From Rhizobium sp. R635 (lineage in GTDB: Bacteria; Pseudomonadota; Alphaproteobacteria; Rhizobiales; Rhizobiaceae): DNA of 64,000 nt. A model generated the notes under the pieces. That model was given only the letters and a program-made list of their open reading frames with translations, ran no database searches and had not been told where the DNA came from. The stretch covers positions 1-64,000 of the forward strand of contig NZ_LOKX01000011.1 in the NCBI RefSeq assembly GCF_002211285.1, given 5' to 3'. Shown here piece by piece: positions 35,327 to 43,996 of this stretch (position 1 is the stretch's first letter; each line of letters begins with the position of its first letter). Both the position numbers and the translations under genes were made by a program.

Positions 35327-35361
35327 AGCGCGTCGCTTGAATCAAATTCTGCGCGTAGCAC

Positions 35362-35886
35362 TCAGTCCTTCTCCTCCATGTCAGCTGCCATTTCCGCGAG
35401 CTTGCGCACGGTGTTGAGGTTGCGCGAGGTTCCAAGCTTCAGCGCCGGCAGCTTCAGCTTCGATCGGCCGGAGCCGTTGGGATAGTGGACATAGATTTCC
35501 CGTCCCGCGAGCTTCGCCTCCTCGCCGTCAGGCGCCACCATTTTCTCCAGCGCATCGGCCGGCGCCTTTTCGGGCAGGAAATAAACCAGCACGAAGCTCG
35601 GCTTGGCACCGGGAAAGGGCGCGTTGGCGGCAATTGCTTCGAGTTCTTTCCGGCTGCGCACCATCACGCCCGGAGGTTTGCCCATCTTTTTCCCGAGCGC
35701 CTCGTCGAGCTTCTCCTCGACCGCTTTCTCGGCTTCATCCGAGCGGAAAAGCACATTGCCGCTCTGGATGTAGGTCTTCACGTCGGCGAAGCCGAGGCCC
35801 TCGCAGATGGCCTTCAGCTCCGTCATCGACAGAGAGCCGGTGCCGCCGACGTTTATGGCGCGGAGAAGGGCGATATGGACGGGCAT
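35362..35886 (-). CDS. DUF1697 family protein
   Basis: A 174-residue protein with the DUF1697 start MPVHIALLRAINVGGTGSLS, then LGFADVKTYIQSGNVLF and a C-terminal GSGRSKLKLPALKLGTSRN segment. Members are small cytoplasmic proteins of unknown function. The start is at 35886 with GGAGAG upstream. It lies 40 bases downstream of the oligopeptidase stop, so a shared transcript is likely. Confidence 0.85.
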   Translation of the reverse strand: MPVHIALLRAINVGGTGSLSMTELKAICEGLGFADVKTYIQSGNVLFRSDEAEKAVEEKLDEALGKKMGKPPGVMVRSRKELEAIAANAPFPGAKPSFVLVYFLPEKAPADALEKMVAPDGEEAKLAGREIYVHYPNGSGRSKLKLPALKLGTSRNLNTVRKLAEMAADMEEKD

Positions 35887-35926
35887 TTCTCTCTCCGTTG
35901 ACGATTTGCCGCAGCCGCCCCAGCGC

Positions 35927-38038
35927 TTACATCTTCCCGGCCACCTTGATCGCAAACGCGTATTCAAACGCGATTTCCTCCAGCCGCTGGAAGCGGCCGG
36001 ACGCGCCGCCGTGACCGGCGTCCATGTTCGTCTTGAGCAGGATCGGAGCACCGCCCGTCGTCTTGTCGCGCAGTTTCGCGACCCACTTGGCCGGCTCCCA
36101 ATAGGTGACGCGCGGATCGGTCAGGCCGCCGAGCGCCAGGATCGGCGGGTAGGGTTTTGCCTCGACATTGTCATAGGGCGAGTAGGAGGCGATCTGCTCG
36201 TATTCTTCTTTGCTGTCGATCGGGTTGCCCCATTCCGGCCATTCCGGCGGGGTCAGCGGCAGCGTGTCGTCGAGCATGGTGTTCAGCACGTCGACGAAGG
36301 GGACGGCGGCGATGAGGCCGGCGAATTTCTCCGGTGCCATGTTGGCGACGGCGCCCATCAGCATGCCGCCAGCCGATCCGCCCTCGGCGATGATCTTCGC
36401 GTAGGACGTGAACTTCTCCTGATTCAGATAGTCAGCGGCGGCGATGAAATCCTTGAAGGTATTGGTCTTCTTGTCCATCTTGCCGTCTTCGTACCAGGCA
36501 AAGCCCTTGTCCTTGCCGCCGCGGATATGGGCGATGGCATAGACGAAACCGCGATCGGCGAGCGACAGGCAGTTGGTGTTGAAGCCGGCCGGAATGGTGA
36601 TGCCGTAGGCGCCGTAGCCGTAGAGCAGGCAGGGCGCGCTGCCGTCGAGCGGCGTATCCTTGCGATAGAGCAGGGTGACCGGCACCTTCTCGCCGTCCCA
36701 TGCCGGCGCGAAGACGCGGCGGGTGACATAGTCGTCGATATTGTGGCCCGAGGGCACTTCCTGCGTCTTCAGGAGCGTGCGCTCGCGCGTCACCATATTG
36801 TAGTCGTAGAGCTGCGACGGCGTCGTCATCGAGGAATAGGAAAAGCGGATGACATCCGTGTCGTATTCCGCCGCTCCCGAGAGCCCCAGCGAATAGGCTT
36901 CCTCGGCAAAAGCAATCGCATGCTCCTCGCCGGTCCTGCGGTCGCGGATCATGATGCGCGGCAGCCCGTCCTTGCGCTCCAGCCACAGGAGATGGCGGGC
37001 ATAGGCCATATGGCTGATGATGAGCGTGCCGGGCTTGTGGGCGACGACTTCGCGCCAGTTTTCCTTGCCCGGTCTGTCAACCGGCGTTTCCATGATCTTG
37101 AAATCCTTGGCGCCGCCATCGTTGGTCAGGATGTAGAAGACGTCGCCGCCCTCGGTCAGCGAATATTCGATGCCTTCCTCGCGCGCCGCCACGAGTTTCG
37201 GCTCGGCTGTGAGGTCCTTGGTCGACAGCAGCCGGTATTCGCTCGTCTCGTGGTCGTGAATGTCGATATAGATGAAGTCGTCGAGCAGCGAACCGCCGAC
37301 GCCCATGAAGAAGCCGGCATCCTCTTCCTCGTAGACCAGCCGGTCTTCGGACTGCGGCTGGCCCAGAATATGGTGGAACACCTTCGAGGGCCGGTGGTTC
37401 TCATCGAGCGCCGAATAGAAGAAGCTCTTGCCGTCAGGCGCCCAGACACCGCCGCCGCCGGTATTCTCGATCCGCTCCCCCTCAAGGTCCTGTCCCGTCG
37501 ACAGATCGCGTACCTTCAGCGTGAAGAATTCCGAGCCCTTGTCGTCATATCCCCAGATGCCGCGGCTGTGGTCGCTCGAATGATCGAGGCCGGCGAGGCG
37601 GAAATAGGCCTTGCCCGATGCCTCCTTGTCGCCGTCGAGCAGCACGGTGCGGATCGCCTCATCGGCAACCTTGCCGTCGCGAGGAATGCGGAAATAGCGC
37701 GGCTGCTCGCCGCCGGTCACGTAAAACGTGCCGTAGGCATAGGCGCCATCCTTCATCGGCACCGAGCTGTCGTCTTCCTTGATGCGGCCGCGCATCTCGG
37801 CAAACAGCACCTTCTGCAACGGCTTGGTGTCCTCCATCGCCGCGTTCATATAGACGTTTTCGGCTTCCAGATGCCGGCGGATTTCAGGGTCGAGGATCGA
37901 CGGATCCTTGAACATCGCCTGCCAATTGTCGGCGCGCAGCCAGGCATAGTCGTCCGTTCGGGTAATGCCGTGGCGCGTATCGGAGACGGGCTTCTTCGGT
38001 GCGGCGGGCGGTGTCGGCAGGCTCTTGAAGACGGACAA
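35927..38038 (-). CDS. ptrB: Oligopeptidase B (S9A family serine peptidase)
   Basis: A 703-residue prolyl-oligopeptidase family enzyme. The N-terminal propeller (about residues 70-400) is followed by an alpha/beta-hydrolase domain. Catalytic Ser is in EGGSAGGMLMG near residue 535, Asp in LGGLTDPRV and His in MDAGHGGASG. It cleaves short peptides after Arg or Lys in the cytoplasm. There is no in-frame ATG at the expected place. I chose TTG 38038 (MSVFKSLPTPPAAPKKPV) because GGAG lies seven bases upstream and families start there. The frame upstream to 38182 looks non-coding. Confidence 0.9.
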   Translation of the reverse strand: MSVFKSLPTPPAAPKKPVSDTRHGITRTDDYAWLRADNWQAMFKDPSILDPEIRRHLEAENVYMNAAMEDTKPLQKVLFAEMRGRIKEDDSSVPMKDGAYAYGTFYVTGGEQPRYFRIPRDGKVADEAIRTVLLDGDKEASGKAYFRLAGLDHSSDHSRGIWGYDDKGSEFFTLKVRDLSTGQDLEGERIENTGGGGVWAPDGKSFFYSALDENHRPSKVFHHILGQPQSEDRLVYEEEDAGFFMGVGGSLLDDFIYIDIHDHETSEYRLLSTKDLTAEPKLVAAREEGIEYSLTEGGDVFYILTNDGGAKDFKIMETPVDRPGKENWREVVAHKPGTLIISHMAYARHLLWLERKDGLPRIMIRDRRTGEEHAIAFAEEAYSLGLSGAAEYDTDVIRFSYSSMTTPSQLYDYNMVTRERTLLKTQEVPSGHNIDDYVTRRVFAPAWDGEKVPVTLLYRKDTPLDGSAPCLLYGYGAYGITIPAGFNTNCLSLADRGFVYAIAHIRGGKDKGFAWYEDGKMDKKTNTFKDFIAAADYLNQEKFTSYAKIIAEGGSAGGMLMGAVANMAPEKFAGLIAAVPFVDVLNTMLDDTLPLTPPEWPEWGNPIDSKEEYEQIASYSPYDNVEAKPYPPILALGGLTDPRVTYWEPAKWVAKLRDKTTGGAPILLKTNMDAGHGGASGRFQRLEEIAFEYAFAIKVAGKM

Positions 38039-38040
38039 GG

Positions 38041-38289
38041 AATGGCTCCGGGTCGATATGTCGGGATGGGAAGAGATAGAGGCGCGGCGACCCAGGATCA
38101 AGCGGCAAGGCTGCGCCAAGGGTGCAGACGACCTTCCACAGGCAAGGAGGCGGCTGCATCGACGCTGCCTTGATGTCACCACAATGTTTAAGAAAGTCCG
38201 CTATCTCTGCGAATTTATACGTGCCAAGCCTCCGGCAAGCTGCCTGCGGCACAGTGAAATATGCACAACAGTAAGGGATTTTCTTCGAA
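38041..38289. other. Divergent spacer between ptrB and a DUF930 gene
   Basis: A 249-base stretch with no gene. It becomes AT-richer near 38180-38280 (CCACAATGTTTAAGAAAGTC), which probably holds the promoter of the DUF930 gene. Confidence 0.35.
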
Positions 38290-38679
38290 ATGCCGAAACG
38301 TCTGCTCCTGTTTGTATCCCTGGCCGCTATCGCCGCCCCCGCCTTTGCCGTCGATCCCGCCATCAAGAAGCAGCTCGAAAAACTCGATCCCTCCACCCGC
38401 CTGGAACAGAGCTGCGATACCGAGGCGATGAGCCGCATCAACAATGACAGCACCGGCTTCAAGCCCGACAAGGTCATCGCCTATACTTTCAAGGACCCGA
38501 TCCCGGGCGACAATTCGTTGCAGGCGCCGGGCGCGGTCTTCCGCAGCAAGGGTGACTGGTACCATCTTTCCTACAACTGCATCACCGGTCCGCAGCATAT
38601 CAACGTGCGCGAGCTCGACTACCAGATCGGCGAGAAGGTGCCGCGCGAGAAGTGGAATAAATATTATCTCTACGATTGA
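38290..38679 (+). CDS. DUF930 family exported protein
   Basis: A 129-residue protein with a signal peptide (MPKRLLLFVSLAAIAAPAFA, cleavage before VDPA) and a mature domain with CDTEAMSRINND, KVIAYTFKDP and NCITGPQHINV. Two cysteines, one in each half, may pair. DUF930 is a rhizobial periplasmic family without known function. Confidence 0.8.
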   Translation: MPKRLLLFVSLAAIAAPAFAVDPAIKKQLEKLDPSTRLEQSCDTEAMSRINNDSTGFKPDKVIAYTFKDPIPGDNSLQAPGAVFRSKGDWYHLSYNCITGPQHINVRELDYQIGEKVPREKWNKYYLYD

Positions 38680-38709
38680 TGCCGTTGCCCTTCCGAACGG
38701 CTGCGGTGA

Positions 38710-38733
38710 CATCCGGCCACATGGCGCCGGATG
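38710..38733 (+). terminator. Hairpin after the DUF930 gene
   Basis: Arms CATCCGGC (38710-38717) and GCCGGATG (38726-38733) form an 8-bp stem about 30 bases after the stop codon. There is no T-run, so it is a weak candidate. Confidence 0.35.
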
Positions 38734-38781
38734 ATGACTGTCGGTAAAATCGACGGATCGAAACATAGAAATCCCCGCGAC

Positions 38782-39585
38782 ATGAACCGCATCCTGCCCG
38801 CTTCGGCGCTCTTTCTGATCACCGCTGTTACGGCATTCGCTGCCGAAGTGCCGTCAGCGCCGACCATGTTCGGTTCTGCTGCGGCCGCTATCGCTCCGGC
38901 TCCCAAAGCTTCAAAGCTCGTCGAGCCGCATCTGCATATCGCCCGTTCCAACATTCCAGGCCATGCCCGTATCGCGCTCACCTTCGATGCCTGCATGGGG
39001 CAAGCCGACGAGCGCATTCTTTCCACACTGGTGCGCGAGCGCATCCCGGCGACGATCTTCGTCACCGCCCGCTGGCTGAAGCGCAACCCCGCCGCGGTTG
39101 CCGTGTTCCTGCAGAACCCGGATCTCTTCGAACTCGAAAACCACGGTGAGAACCATATTCCGGCCGTCGACACGCCGACGCTGATCTACGGGATCGCGTC
39201 TGCCGGCTCGCCGCAGGCGGTGAAGCAGGAGGTCGAAGGCGGTGCCGCCGCCATGGCCGCGGCCGGCATCCCGGCGCCGCACTGGTTCCGCGGCTCGACC
39301 GCCAAATACGATCTGTCCGCCATCGGTGAGATCCGCGCCATGGGCTATCGCATTGCCGGCTATTCCGTGAATGGCGACGGCGGTTCGCTGCTGGGCGCCG
39401 TGATCACCGAAAAGCGCATCGCCTCGGCCAAGGACGGCGACGTCGTCATCTCCCACATCAACCAGCCCACGCATGCGGCGGGCGAGGGGGTGGCGAAGGC
39501 GCTGGTCGATCTCAAGGCCAAGGGCACGGAGTTCGTCCGCCTGGAGGATGTCGAGGATACCGGCGACGATAAGACGACGGAGTGA
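38782..39585 (+). CDS. Polysaccharide deacetylase (NodB-homology domain), exported
   Basis: A 267-residue protein with a signal peptide (MNRILPASALFLITAVTAFA) and a NodB domain. Motif 1 is ALTFDACMG (catalytic Asp), motif 2 is NHGENH (metal-binding His pair), and the later FRGST and VISHINQPTHA provide the remaining motifs. It removes acetyl groups from an extracellular sugar polymer or peptidoglycan. ATG 38782 is favoured over 38731 because the signal peptide starts there, although the Shine-Dalgarno is weak. Confidence 0.85.
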   Translation: MNRILPASALFLITAVTAFAAEVPSAPTMFGSAAAAIAPAPKASKLVEPHLHIARSNIPGHARIALTFDACMGQADERILSTLVRERIPATIFVTARWLKRNPAAVAVFLQNPDLFELENHGENHIPAVDTPTLIYGIASAGSPQAVKQEVEGGAAAMAAAGIPAPHWFRGSTAKYDLSAIGEIRAMGYRIAGYSVNGDGGSLLGAVITEKRIASAKDGDVVISHINQPTHAAGEGVAKALVDLKAKGTEFVRLEDVEDTGDDKTTE

Positions 39586-39634
39586 TTCCGCGGTTGAAGG
39601 TGTGCCGTGTGGCACAACAACCAATGCGAAGACT

Positions 39635-40927
39635 TTATCTCAACTCATTCCCGGCCCGCGCCATATCCTCTCCAAGTTTCCGAATTCCCGGCCCATCCCT
39701 GTCGAGCGCAAAATCCTCGAACCAGTCGCGATGGATTCCGGCCATCATCGCGCCGGTCATCTGCGCTGCGAGATAGGAAAAAGTGATGCCGTTGCCGCCG
39801 TAGCCGTAGGCCGCGAACACACGCGGCATGCCGGGCACCGGACCGATCAGCGGCAGGCCGTCGACGGTCTCGCCGAAGGTTCCGCACCAGGCATGGGCAA
39901 CACGCGTATCCGCCTTCGGCCACAGCCGTTTCATCTTCTCCAGGATCGCCATGGTCTTTGCCGGCAGCTTCCGGTCGCGCGCTTGCGCATCGACCGTCTC
40001 ATCGTCCTCGCCGCCGGCGACGATGCGGTTGTCCGGTGTCGTGCGCATGTAGAGATAGGGATGGCTGTTTTCCCAGATCAGCGCCCTGTCACGCCAGAAA
40101 ATTGCCGGGTCCTGAGGGACCGTGGCGAGCGCCCAGCTCGAACGGATGCGGTGCAGTTTCGGCATGTCGATGCCCGGCATGGAATAACCGGTCGCGAGCA
40201 CGACATGCCGCGCCTCGATCACCCTGGCGCTGGCCGTTTCCGCGCTCACGTGATTGCCTTCGGCGTGAACTTCGGTCACGGAAGCGCTCACCAGTCGCCC
40301 GCCACGACGGACGGCCATCTCGATCAATGCCCAGGTCAGAAGCAGCGGGTCGGCCTCTGCCGAACCGGGGGATAGGATGGCGCCGTCCCGGTCGAACTCG
40401 AACTGCGTGAAGAGATCGGGATGTTCCAGATAGACGCCGGGCAGGCCGGCCCGGCGACGAAGCTGCCGCTCCTCGAAGAGGTCGCGCGCGCCTTCACGAT
40501 TGGCGGCGAGGTAGAGTGTGTTGCGCGGCCGGAAGCCGCAGGCAATGCCGTTGGCCGCGATCAGCTTGGAAAGGCCGGCGACCGAGGCGGCGCTGCGGCG
40601 ATAGATGCCGGCCGCGCGCTCGAAGCCGTAGAAAGCCTCCAGCTCGCCGAGCGTGCTGTCGATCTCCCATTGCAGCATGGCCGTGCTGGCGGCGGTGCTT
40701 CCGAAGCCCGGCTCTTCCCTGTCGATGATAACAACGGAAAAGCCGCGCGCCGTCAGATGTTCCGCGATCAGCGCCCCCGTGATGCCGCCGCCGATAACCG
40801 CGACATCGGTGGAAAAGCTCTGTTCGATCGGCTGCCATTGGGGCCGTATGCCGCTTCTTCCCCAAAGCGAACGGCCGCTCGTCATCTGGCCGTGATCGGA
40901 TTCGTGAAGATCGAGATCAGATGCCAC
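39635..40927 (-). CDS. FAD-dependent oxidoreductase (DadA/glycine oxidase-like)
   Basis: A 430-residue flavoprotein. The FAD-binding motif VAVIGGGITGALIAEHL is near residue 42, followed by the GFGSTAASTAMLQWE motif of the D-amino-acid/glycine oxidase fold, and a C-terminal FAD contact GYGGNGITFSYLAAQM. It oxidises an amine or amino acid; the substrate is unknown. GTG 40927 has GGAG seven bases upstream and gives the usual short N-terminus. The ATG at 40885 lacks a Shine-Dalgarno. It starts 17 bases after the AI-2E-family gene and is likely cotranscribed. Confidence 0.83.
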   Translation of the reverse strand: MASDLDLHESDHGQMTSGRSLWGRSGIRPQWQPIEQSFSTDVAVIGGGITGALIAEHLTARGFSVVIIDREEPGFGSTAASTAMLQWEIDSTLGELEAFYGFERAAGIYRRSAASVAGLSKLIAANGIACGFRPRNTLYLAANREGARDLFEERQLRRRAGLPGVYLEHPDLFTQFEFDRDGAILSPGSAEADPLLLTWALIEMAVRRGGRLVSASVTEVHAEGNHVSAETASARVIEARHVVLATGYSMPGIDMPKLHRIRSSWALATVPQDPAIFWRDRALIWENSHPYLYMRTTPDNRIVAGGEDDETVDAQARDRKLPAKTMAILEKMKRLWPKADTRVAHAWCGTFGETVDGLPLIGPVPGMPRVFAAYGYGGNGITFSYLAAQMTGAMMAGIHRDWFEDFALDRDGPGIRKLGEDMARAGNELR

Positions 40928-40944
40928 CAGCGTCTCCGTTCCGT

Positions 40945-42111
40945 CTACTTCGGCAATTGCGGCTGCGGTTTTTCTTCGATCAGCAATTCCTCGATCACGG
41001 TCATGACGATCAGCGAGAGCGGCAGCGCCAGCATCGCACCGACCGCACCCCACATCCAGGTCCAGAACAGAATGGCGAGGAAGACGATGAAGGGATTGAT
41101 TTCCAGCCGCCGTCCCATGACCGCGGGAAAGATCAAGTTCTCCATGACGGCATGCACGGTGAAGAAGGCCGCAGCCGGCATCAGGCCGATGACGAGGCCG
41201 TCATGTGTGAGGATGCCGGCGACTGCGACGGAAAGCGTCATCAGCGTAATGCCGAGATAGGGGATGAAGCTCGACAGGAAGGCGAAGAAGCCCCAGAGCA
41301 CCGGTGCCGCCAGCCCGCCCGCATAGGCGATGACGGTCATGACGACGCCGAGCCCGACATAGATCAGCGAGGCGGTGGCGAAGTAGAAGCCCAGAACCTG
41401 CTCGACGGCATTGATGACGCGGATTGCGGCCAGCCGTTGCGTGCGGGTGCGGAAGGTCATGATAATGGTCTTGCGCAGGTTGACCCGGCTGGCAAGGAAA
41501 AGCAGCAAGGCCGCAAAGAAAATCAGCCCCTGTACCAGCGCCGGCGTCAGGCTTGTGGTCACCACATGCAGCACGTTGCCGGTGTTTTCGAGCAGCGCAC
41601 CGATCGACATCGGCCCGCTTTCGAAGGTCGCGGGCGTGATATGCAGCCATTCGATGCGTTCGAGATAAGGCATGATGCGGTTGATGGTCCGCTCGATGAA
41701 AGCCGGGGCCTCGTTGACAAGCACCGTCAGCGGGTCGGCGAGTGAGTTGACCAGCAGGAAGAGCACCAGCGCCACGGCGCTCGACAAGAGAAAGGCATTG
41801 GCAAGCCTCGGCACACCCATCTTGCCCAGATTTTCCGCGGCCATGCCGAGGATCATGCCGACGACGACGGCAAGCGTGACCGGGATGAGGATCAGCGACA
41901 TCAGATAGACGGCGGCGAGCCCGAGTATGGCGAAGATGCCGATGATCGCCCAGGCCATGCTGATATCGAGCCCGTCCTTCTCCAGCCGATGGAGCGGCGG
42001 GGGCGGCAAGTCTTCCGCCGCTTCCCGCAACGTCTGCGCCCAGGCGCTGGTGCGGCGTTCGCCTATGGCGATCTTCTTTGCCTGTTTGCGGATGCCGTTG
42101 GCGATGCCCAT
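40945..42111 (-). CDS. AI-2E family (TerC/PerM-like) membrane transporter
   Basis: About 388 residues with roughly seven to eight membrane segments: early IIGIFAILGLAAVYLMSLIL, then GLIFFAALLLFLA, and a conserved C-terminal block (FIPYLGITLMTLSVA, MENLIFPAVMGRRLEINPFIVFLAILFWTWMWGAVGAMLALPL). The family includes the AI-2 exporter TqsA and various solute or ion transporters; the substrate is unknown here. The start is uncertain: ATG 42111 is used, but the frame is open to 42279 without a good ribosome-binding site. Confidence 0.78.
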   Translation of the reverse strand: MGIANGIRKQAKKIAIGERRTSAWAQTLREAAEDLPPPPLHRLEKDGLDISMAWAIIGIFAILGLAAVYLMSLILIPVTLAVVVGMILGMAAENLGKMGVPRLANAFLLSSAVALVLFLLVNSLADPLTVLVNEAPAFIERTINRIMPYLERIEWLHITPATFESGPMSIGALLENTGNVLHVVTTSLTPALVQGLIFFAALLLFLASRVNLRKTIIMTFRTRTQRLAAIRVINAVEQVLGFYFATASLIYVGLGVVMTVIAYAGGLAAPVLWGFFAFLSSFIPYLGITLMTLSVAVAGILTHDGLVIGLMPAAAFFTVHAVMENLIFPAVMGRRLEINPFIVFLAILFWTWMWGAVGAMLALPLSLIVMTVIEELLIEEKPQPQLPK

Positions 42112-42248
42112 GCGGAGGAGGTCCCCGAAGCCCCATTGCTTCGCCACGAAAACGCGCTGGCGCGGTTCCGGTTCCCTGGGAGCGTAGCGGGTTGCAAGGA
42201 CCCATCCGCCAAACCTTGTGCGGATGGTTTTATGCGAACGGCCGGGTA

Positions 42249-43214
42249 TTACGCCGAAAGCGTCAGGCCGATGCCCCACGGATCTTTCAGAAACACGCCA
42301 CCATCGCGCTTCTCGCTCTTGATTTCGAGTTCGTCCAGCTTGGCGACGGCCTTGCCGAGCGTCTCGGCGTCGTTGAAACGGATCGTGTAGTCGGAGAGCC
42401 CGGTCATATTGTCGGCGCGTGCACCGGCGCCGCGGCTGTTCCAGATATTGGCGCCGAGATGGTGATGGTAGCCGCCGCTTGCGAAGAAGCTCGCGCCGGG
42501 ATAGCGCGCCATCAGCTTGAGACCGAGCACGTCGCGGTAAAAGGCGTCGGCCTGCGGGATGTCGCCGACCTGCAGATGCAGGTGGCCGATCGCCGTCCCA
42601 TCGGCCATACCGCCCCAGCGGTCTTCGGGGGCGCTGTCATAGAGCGCCTGCAGGTCGAGGCGCATCGTCGCCATCTCCACCATGCCATCCTGCTGGAATT
42701 TCCATTGCTCGTGCGGCCTGTCGGCATAGATCTCGATGCCGTTGCCTTCAGGGTCGGAGAGATAGATCGCCTCGCTGACGAGGTGGTCCGATGCGCCGTC
42801 GAGAACGACGTTGTTGTGGGCGGCATGGCGCAGCCAGCGCGCCAGTTCGATGCGGTCGGGCATCAGGAAGGCGGTGTGGAAGAGGCCTGCCGCATTGCGC
42901 GGCGCGATGCGGGCATCCCCAGCGGTCGTCAGCGTCAGCAACGGCAGATCGCCGGCACCCAGCACTTCGCCGCTTGCCGTCTTCTCGATGACCTTCAGGC
43001 CGAGCATCGACTGATAGAAGCCGGAAACGAGGCCGAGATCGGTAACGACGAGATGCGACCGGTCGATATAGGCGGGCCGTGTCAGCGCATAGGAAGTTTC
43101 GGTCGTCACGGATTGGTCTCCTGGCTTTGAATTGGCCCATAGAAGGGAAGGCGTACCGACGGTGGCGCCAAAGATGCCGCCTGTGGCAAGTCCGAGAAAG
43201 TTTCGCCGGTCCAT
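42249..43214 (-). CDS. VOC-superfamily dioxygenase (catechol-2,3-dioxygenase-like), two possible starts
   Basis: Two tandem VOC modules. The first is in RSHLVVTDLGLVSGFYQSML, with metal residues in HTAFLMP and EGNGIEIYAD; the second is in IGHLHLQVGDIPQADAFYRD and GGYHHHLGANIW. It resembles extradiol ring-cleavage enzymes using Fe or Mn. From ATG 43214 it has a twin-arginine signal (MDRRNFLGLATGGIFGATVG), giving 321 residues and a periplasmic product. An internal GTG at 43109 has a better Shine-Dalgarno (AGGAG, eight bases) and begins the conserved core MTTETSYALTRP (286 residues, cytoplasmic). Either or both may be used. Confidence 0.78.
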   Translation of the reverse strand: MDRRNFLGLATGGIFGATVGTPSLLWANSKPGDQSVTTETSYALTRPAYIDRSHLVVTDLGLVSGFYQSMLGLKVIEKTASGEVLGAGDLPLLTLTTAGDARIAPRNAAGLFHTAFLMPDRIELARWLRHAAHNNVVLDGASDHLVSEAIYLSDPEGNGIEIYADRPHEQWKFQQDGMVEMATMRLDLQALYDSAPEDRWGGMADGTAIGHLHLQVGDIPQADAFYRDVLGLKLMARYPGASFFASGGYHHHLGANIWNSRGAGARADNMTGLSDYTIRFNDAETLGKAVAKLDELEIKSEKRDGGVFLKDPWGIGLTLSA

Positions 43215-43336
43215 TCGCTTCTGGTGTCCTCTCGGCTGCTCTACTTGACCCCTATATGGCGGATTCCGATTGTTCACAGAAGATCTGTTTTTGAGGATGA
43301 AGCGTTGAGCAGACGTTGACGATGACTTGCGTCCAC

Positions 43337-43350
43337 TTGATCGCGGTCAA
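43337..43350 (+). promoter_or_regulatory. Anaerobox (FNR/FixK-type site) upstream of the universal stress gene
   Basis: TTGATCGCGGTCAA fits the FNR/FixK/FnrN pattern TTGA-N6-TCAA. It lies 54 bases before the usp start, so activation at about -41.5 would place the transcription start near 43385, which is reasonable. It suggests induction under low oxygen, as in nodules. Confidence 0.65.
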
Positions 43351-43404
43351 TGCGTTCATATCTTCTTTTAAGGAACTTACGCATGCATCGTCATGGAGGG
43401 CAGC

Positions 43405-43824
43405 ATGTATAGGAAAATCATAGTAGCGATTGCGCTCGGCGGCATCGACAAGGGGGAAATAATCCTGCGCAAGGCCGCCTCCCTGCTGGACGCGGGCGGG
43501 GAGATCGTCGCGCTCAACGTCGTCGAGGACGTGCCGACATATGTCGCGGTCGAACTGCCGGCCAATATCGTCGAGGACGCGATGAAGGAGGGCCGTGATA
43601 AGCTGGCAGCGTTGATCGCCCGAACCGGTATCCCGGCAACGATCGAGATCCGCAACGGTCCACCCGCCAAAGCCATCATTTCAACCGCCGAAAGCCTGGG
43701 CGCCGACCTCATCATCGTCGCTTCGCACATACCGGACTTTTCCAATTACTTCATCGGCGCCACGGCCGACCGCGTCGTGCGCCATGCCAAATGCTCGGTG
43801 CTGGTCGACCGGCAGAAGGTTTGA
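43405..43824 (+). CDS. Universal stress protein (UspA family)
   Basis: A 139-residue single-domain USP: MYRKIIVAIALGG at the first strand, a central helix-strand region, and the late nucleotide-loop segment ADLIIVASHIPDFSNYFIGA followed by ADRVVRHAKCSVLV. The usual G-x2-G-x9-G-S/T loop is modified (SHIPDF in place of SHGRGG), as in the UspF-like branch, so nucleotide binding is uncertain. The start is ATG 43405 after GGAGGG. It has an FNR/FixK-type box upstream and a hemolysin III gene downstream. Confidence 0.88.
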   Translation: MYRKIIVAIALGGIDKGEIILRKAASLLDAGGEIVALNVVEDVPTYVAVELPANIVEDAMKEGRDKLAALIARTGIPATIEIRNGPPAKAIISTAESLGADLIIVASHIPDFSNYFIGATADRVVRHAKCSVLVDRQKV

Positions 43825-43996
43825 TGTCGCCGTTGGAGTAGGAGTGCGCGTCGATGTCCCACCGGCTCGCCGTCGAAGGCGGAGCCGGCGGTTGCGGCCT
43901 GTCACGAAGATTTACCGCCCGTGCGGTTCGCCGCAGTTGCGCCTCTCACCGTTCGATGCGACGATCTCCGTCGCGACATGAGACGGATGGGCGTGC

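Noticed and set aside
35807..38173. A 788-codon open frame on the plus strand
   Set aside because: It is antisense to oligopeptidase B, which has all its catalytic motifs. High-GC codon usage keeps the opposite strand open; the translated sequence is Arg/His-rich with no recognisable domain.
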